From: Bacillota bacterium
GTDB lineage: Bacteria; Bacillota; Clostridia; Lachnospirales; Lachnospiraceae
Direction: 5' to 3'
Length of the DNA: 64,000 nt
Assembly: GCA_023415055.1 (NCBI GenBank)
Contig: JAEZLZ010000140.1
Span: 51,198-115,197, forward strand
Part shown: positions 61,212-64,000 of the stretch, one piece after another
Position numbering within the stretch: position 1 is the stretch's first letter
How the letters are laid out: the number at the start of each line of letters is the position of its first letter
Notes under the pieces: generated by a model
Seen by the model: only the letters and a program-made list of their open reading frames with translations
The model's database searches: none
Told to the model about the DNA's origin: nothing
Translations under genes and position numbers: made by a program

Positions 61212-62452
61212 TGTCAGCACTTTCAAAGGATGTTGTAATTGTTGGAGGAGGGCCGGCAGGACTTGCCGCTGCCGTTACTCTTTATAAAAAGGGAATCACT
61301 AATATAATTATCATTGAAAGAGAGAAGAGACTTGGTGGTATATTAAGACAGTGCATTCATGAAGGCTTTGGACTGACGCGGTTTAAGGAGACCTTAAGCG
61401 GACCTGAATATGCATATCGTTTCATTGAAGAGGTGGAAGCACTTGGTATTCCATATATCACAGATGCTACCGTGATCGATATTACAAGGGAGAAGACAGT
61501 GATTGCTGCTTCTCCAAAAGGAATACTGGAGTATAAAGCAAAAGCAGTCATATTAGCCATGGGTTGCAGGGAGCGTACCAGAGGAGCAATCAGTATTCCC
61601 GGCACCAGACCAGCCGGTATCTACAATGCAGGAGTTGCTCAATCCTATATTAACCTATATAACAAAATGGTCGGGAAAGAAGTTGTTATACTGGGCTCCG
61701 GAGATATCGGTATGATTATGGCACGCAGATTAACGCTTGAAGGTGCGAAGGTGAAGGCTGTTTTTGAGATACAGCCATATGCGAGCGGACTTCCCCGTAA
61801 TATTGAGCAATGTCTGAATGATTATAATATACCATTGTACTTAAGCCATACCATTACAAATATCAAGGGAGAAGCCAGGATTGAGGGCGTTACTGTTGCT
61901 CAAGTGGATGAAAGCTATCGCCCTATCCCAGGTACGGAACAGGAGTTTAGCTGTGATACACTTATTCTGTCTGTTGGATTAATACCGGAAAATGAGTTAT
62001 CAATAAATGCCGGAGTAGAGCTAGATGCTAGAACCAAGGGCGCTTTTGTAGATGAGAATTATCAAACGAATGTGGAGGGAATCTTCGCTGCAGGCAATGT
62101 ACTCCAGGTACACGACCTGGTAGACTTTGTTTCCCTAGAAGCCGAGAACATGGCAGAAGCAGTTGGTACATACATAAAGGAGCAGGAGCTTACAAAATGT
62201 AGTCTAAAGGTTAAAACAGATGATAACATCGTCTACACTGTTCCGCAACTCATTAGTGCTACCCGGGATTTTAAATTATTCTTTCGTGTAAGAAGGCCGA
62301 TGAAGGACTGCGAAATACAGGTTAAGCAGAATAATAAGATCATAAAGACAATAAAGCAGAAAAAAGCATTACCGGCTGAAATGATACAAATACCGATTTC
62401 CTGTAAGCAGTTGACTTCAGATGCAGATTTGGAGGTAGTGATTCAATGCTAA
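61211..62452 (+). CDS. NAD(P)/FAD-dependent oxidoreductase (GlpB-like partner)
   Basis: 413 residues, coupled to the previous gene by a 1-base overlap. FAD site VVIVGGGPAGLAAAVTLYKK at the start, RLGGILRQCIHEGFGL (near 43-58, with Cys), second dinucleotide site EVVILGSGDIGMIMARRLTL (near 157), and the FAD-contacting GIFAAGNVLQVHDLVDFVSL (near 293). It is a pyridine nucleotide-disulfide-type enzyme without the CxxxxC redox pair. In this family trio it probably passes electrons between the flavoprotein and an acceptor. Confidence 0.85.
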   Translation: MSALSKDVVIVGGGPAGLAAAVTLYKKGITNIIIIEREKRLGGILRQCIHEGFGLTRFKETLSGPEYAYRFIEEVEALGIPYITDATVIDITREKTVIAASPKGILEYKAKAVILAMGCRERTRGAISIPGTRPAGIYNAGVAQSYINLYNKMVGKEVVILGSGDIGMIMARRLTLEGAKVKAVFEIQPYASGLPRNIEQCLNDYNIPLYLSHTITNIKGEARIEGVTVAQVDESYRPIPGTEQEFSCDTLILSVGLIPENELSINAGVELDARTKGAFVDENYQTNVEGIFAAGNVLQVHDLVDFVSLEAENMAEAVGTYIKEQELTKCSLKVKTDDNIVYTVPQLISATRDFKLFFRVRRPMKDCEIQVKQNNKIIKTIKQKKALPAEMIQIPISCKQLTSDADLEVVIQC

Positions 62453-62820
62453 AAGAATATACTTGTATTATGTGCCCAAGAGGCTGTGATATTTGTGCTC
62501 AGCTTGAGAACGAAGAAATTCTATTCATCGAAGGAGCCAGCTGTCAAAAAGGAACGGACTACGTAAAGCAGGAGCTAACCGACCCAAGACGAAACATAGC
62601 AACTTCTGTGCTGGTGGAGAATGGTACCCTTCCAATCGTCAGTGTGAAGTTGGATTCACAAATACCAAAGAACAAGATATTTGAGACGATGGAGGTGATT
62701 AAAAGGTTCAAAGTCCAGGCACCGGTTATGATTGGACAGGTTTTAATCGAAAATATTTTGGATCTAAATTGTAATGTAGTGGCTACAAATAAAGTAGAGC
62801 GTAATGCTAAATCCCTTTGA
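62446..62820 (+). CDS. DUF1667 iron-sulfur-like protein
   Basis: 124 residues, starting 7 bases inside the previous gene. Five cysteines near the start, YTCIMCPRGCDICAQL and GASCQKG (Cys7, 10, 14, 17 and 33), form the DUF1667 cluster, probably holding an iron-sulfur centre. The rest has PIVSVKLDSQIPKNKIFETM. It is the constant third member of the GlpA/GlpB-like trio in Clostridia. Confidence 0.9.
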   Translation: MLKEYTCIMCPRGCDICAQLENEEILFIEGASCQKGTDYVKQELTDPRRNIATSVLVENGTLPIVSVKLDSQIPKNKIFETMEVIKRFKVQAPVMIGQVLIENILDLNCNVVATNKVERNAKSL

Positions 62821-62873
62821 CTTTAATAAAAGAAACAGAATTCATGTACTCATAACAAGATGATATAGCAAAG

Positions 62874-62931
62874 ACAGACCTAGATGTCGGTAAAGGTTTC
62901 CCTTTACCTCACGTCAAAGGTCTGTTTTTTC
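62874..62931 (+). terminator. Terminator of the oxidoreductase trio
   Basis: ACAGACCT (62874-62881) pairs with AGGTCTGT (62918-62925), and inside it GGTAAAGG pairs with CCTTTACC. A T-run follows. Confidence 0.8.
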
Positions 62932-63085
62932 GTAAAAGAATTTTTATGAATTATTTGGCTTCGTTGATATGTCTTATGATGCATGTGAAGAAAAAATAAA
63001 CAATAATTAAAATGGTTTATTTATATGTAGACAATAATGCAATAAAGCTGTATAATGAGTATTAACAAATCCATGGAGGAGTAAT

Positions 63086-63850
63086 ATGGAGCATATAAAT
63101 TATTCTACGCATTCATCAGTTGAAGAGCTTGTAATGGGGTATAAAGAAAAAAAGGATACTTATCAATGTGTTTTTTGCGGTAAGGAATTTGAAAAAGGTC
63201 ATATATTCACTCTGAATGATAAAATGTATGATGCATACGGTATGGTAAATCAACACCATATCGTGGAACATGGTATTACAGTAGATTATTTATTAAGTCA
63301 GGAACCTGCGCAAATTGGTATTTCGGAGGTGCAACAACAAATTTTAAGGTTGATGTCTAGTGGTAAAGATGATAAAACAATAGCTCAGATCGTTGGTATC
63401 GCTCAATCTACTGTCAGAAACCATCGGTTTAAACTGAGAGAAAAAGAGAAGCAGGCAAAGCTTTTTCTTGCACTTATGAAATCCTTGGAAGAAAAGACAA
63501 AACGTTCCATCAGCCAGACGGATAGTGGTATGATCGAAGAAGTTCATCAGTCGGCTACCATGGTTGATGACAGATATAATATTACTAGTGAAGACAGCGA
63601 AAAGACAATAAAGGCATATATGAACGAGGCTGGTGCAATTACTAATTTTCCGGCAAAGGAAAAGAAAAAGATTATTCTGTTAAGAGAAATCATGAAGAAT
63701 TTTAAACATAACCAGGAGTATAATGAAAATGAAGTCAATAGAATATTAGGTAGAATATATAGTGACTATCCAACGATTCGCAGAGCATTAATTGAGTATG
63801 GCTTCCTGGAACGATCAAATGACTGTAGTATTTATAGAGTAAAAGAATAA
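63086..63850 (+). CDS. LuxR-type HTH protein with C-terminal DUF2087
   Basis: 254 residues. The first 60 or so residues are a possible zinc-binding part (QCVFCGKEFEKGH with two Cys and a His, then HHIVEH). A LuxR/GerE-type helix-turn-helix follows at about 78-115: ISEVQQQILRLMSSGKDDKT, IAQIVGIAQSTVRNHRFKL. The C-terminal 70 residues are DUF2087: AITNFPAKEKKKIILLREIM, EYNENEVNRILGRIYSDYPT and RRALIEYGFLER. It is a DNA-binding regulator; ligand and targets are unknown. The next gene, 16 bases on, is another DUF2087 protein. Confidence 0.85.
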   Translation: MEHINYSTHSSVEELVMGYKEKKDTYQCVFCGKEFEKGHIFTLNDKMYDAYGMVNQHHIVEHGITVDYLLSQEPAQIGISEVQQQILRLMSSGKDDKTIAQIVGIAQSTVRNHRFKLREKEKQAKLFLALMKSLEEKTKRSISQTDSGMIEEVHQSATMVDDRYNITSEDSEKTIKAYMNEAGAITNFPAKEKKKIILLREIMKNFKHNQEYNENEVNRILGRIYSDYPTIRRALIEYGFLERSNDCSIYRVKE

Positions 63851-63866
63851 TTGAGCAGGTGAGAAA

Positions 63867-64000
63867 ATGGAGAAAAAGTGGTTAAAAAACTATTTAAATG
63901 AGGAGGGAAGATTAATATCATTTCCATCAAAAAGAAAATTAAAGATTGCATCTATGTTTTATATTGCATCAAGAATCGATGCCGGAGTGCAGTTTTCTGA
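63867..64000 (+). CDS. DUF2087 protein, N-terminal part (cut by window end)
   Basis: Starts ATG 63867, 16 bases after the preceding stop, with GCAGGTGAG as ribosome site. The 44 visible codons read MEKKWLKNYLNEEGRLISF then PSKRKLKIASMFYIASRID, which matches the first half of DUF2087 (the F-P-x-K-x-K-K pattern). It is read in the same direction as, and probably co-transcribed with, the HTH-DUF2087 gene. The rest is outside the window. Confidence 0.6.
   Translation, partial: MEKKWLKNYLNEEGRLISFPSKRKLKIASMFYIASRIDAGVQFS

Noticed and set aside
1..64000. CRISPR arrays, tRNA or rRNA genes, toxin-antitoxin or known defence operons
   Set aside because: No regularly spaced repeats, cloverleaf-like sequences with CCA ends, rRNA segments or recognisable defence proteins were noticed on either strand.

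Overview
The window reads as chromosomal DNA of an anaerobic Firmicute, most likely a Lachnospiraceae-type Clostridium. The reasons are moderately AT-rich coding sequence, strong AGGAGG ribosome-binding sites with occasional GTG/TTG starts, clostridial TTGACA/TATAAT promoters, a PTS enzyme I, DUF1667-linked flavoenzymes, LytTR-DUF3021 regulation and tripartite tricarboxylate transport. No rRNA, tRNA, CRISPR array, prophage or intact insertion sequence was seen.

Layout. 1-3.6 kb: an AraC regulator (cut by the window edge) divergent from a sugar isomerase and two Gfo/Idh/MocA dehydrogenases, with a 21-bp-spaced direct repeat upstream of the operon. 3.6-6.1 kb: a small unknown gene, then PTS enzyme I behind a leader that carries a perfect promoter, a BglG/LicT-type antiterminator site and an overlapping terminator, followed by a palindromic repeat element. 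6.3-9.8 kb: an InlB-type repeat surface protein, and an MFS exporter with its ArsR-like regulator and putative operators. 9.8-13 kb: sfsA and the threonine-degradation pair kbl/tdh. 13-19.3 kb: a membrane glycosyltransferase, a PII-like protein overlapping a CPA2 antiporter, and a LytTR/DUF3021/ABC transporter operon. 19.4-29.3 kb: an accessory stretch of small cytosolic enzymes (MazG, DUF402, NTPase, DUF2200, two GNATs, APH kinase, Nudix, lipoprotein, nitrilase, GH172) mixed with gene remnants (S41 peptidase, a gene broken by an amber codon). 29.3-32.8 kb: gene debris, an ABC-F ATPase and a broken sstT ending at the second copy of the palindromic repeat. 32.8-39.6 kb: an alpha-galactoside locus (AraC regulator, ABC importer, GH36 alpha-galactosidase). 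39.7-41.1 kb: an L,D-transpeptidase.

41.1-57.6 kb is a complete-looking hexarate (glucarate/galactarate) locus: glycerate kinase, CdaR regulator, AEC permease, 2-hydroxyacid dehydrogenase, tartronate semialdehyde reductase, GudD, a DapA-family enzyme, GarD, TctC-TctB-TctA uptake system, a PrpR-like regulator with a degenerate AAA+ domain, and a LarA-family protein. The two dehydratases converge on 5-keto-4-deoxyglucarate. Because reductase and glycerate kinase are present and no ketoglutarate-semialdehyde dehydrogenase is seen, the DapA-family enzyme is inferred to act as the aldolase. 57.7-62.8 kb: two LysR regulators and a GlpA/GlpB/DUF1667-like oxidoreductase trio without a glycerol kinase. 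62.9-64 kb: a LuxR-HTH/DUF2087 protein followed by a second DUF2087 gene cut by the window end.

The most notable items beyond ordinary genes are the antiterminator leader of ptsI, the 73-bp palindromic repeat with a compensatory base change between its two copies, the PII-like/antiporter gene pair, and the non-canonical AAA+ regulator of the hexarate locus. I did not find a clear-cut new defence or mobile system.
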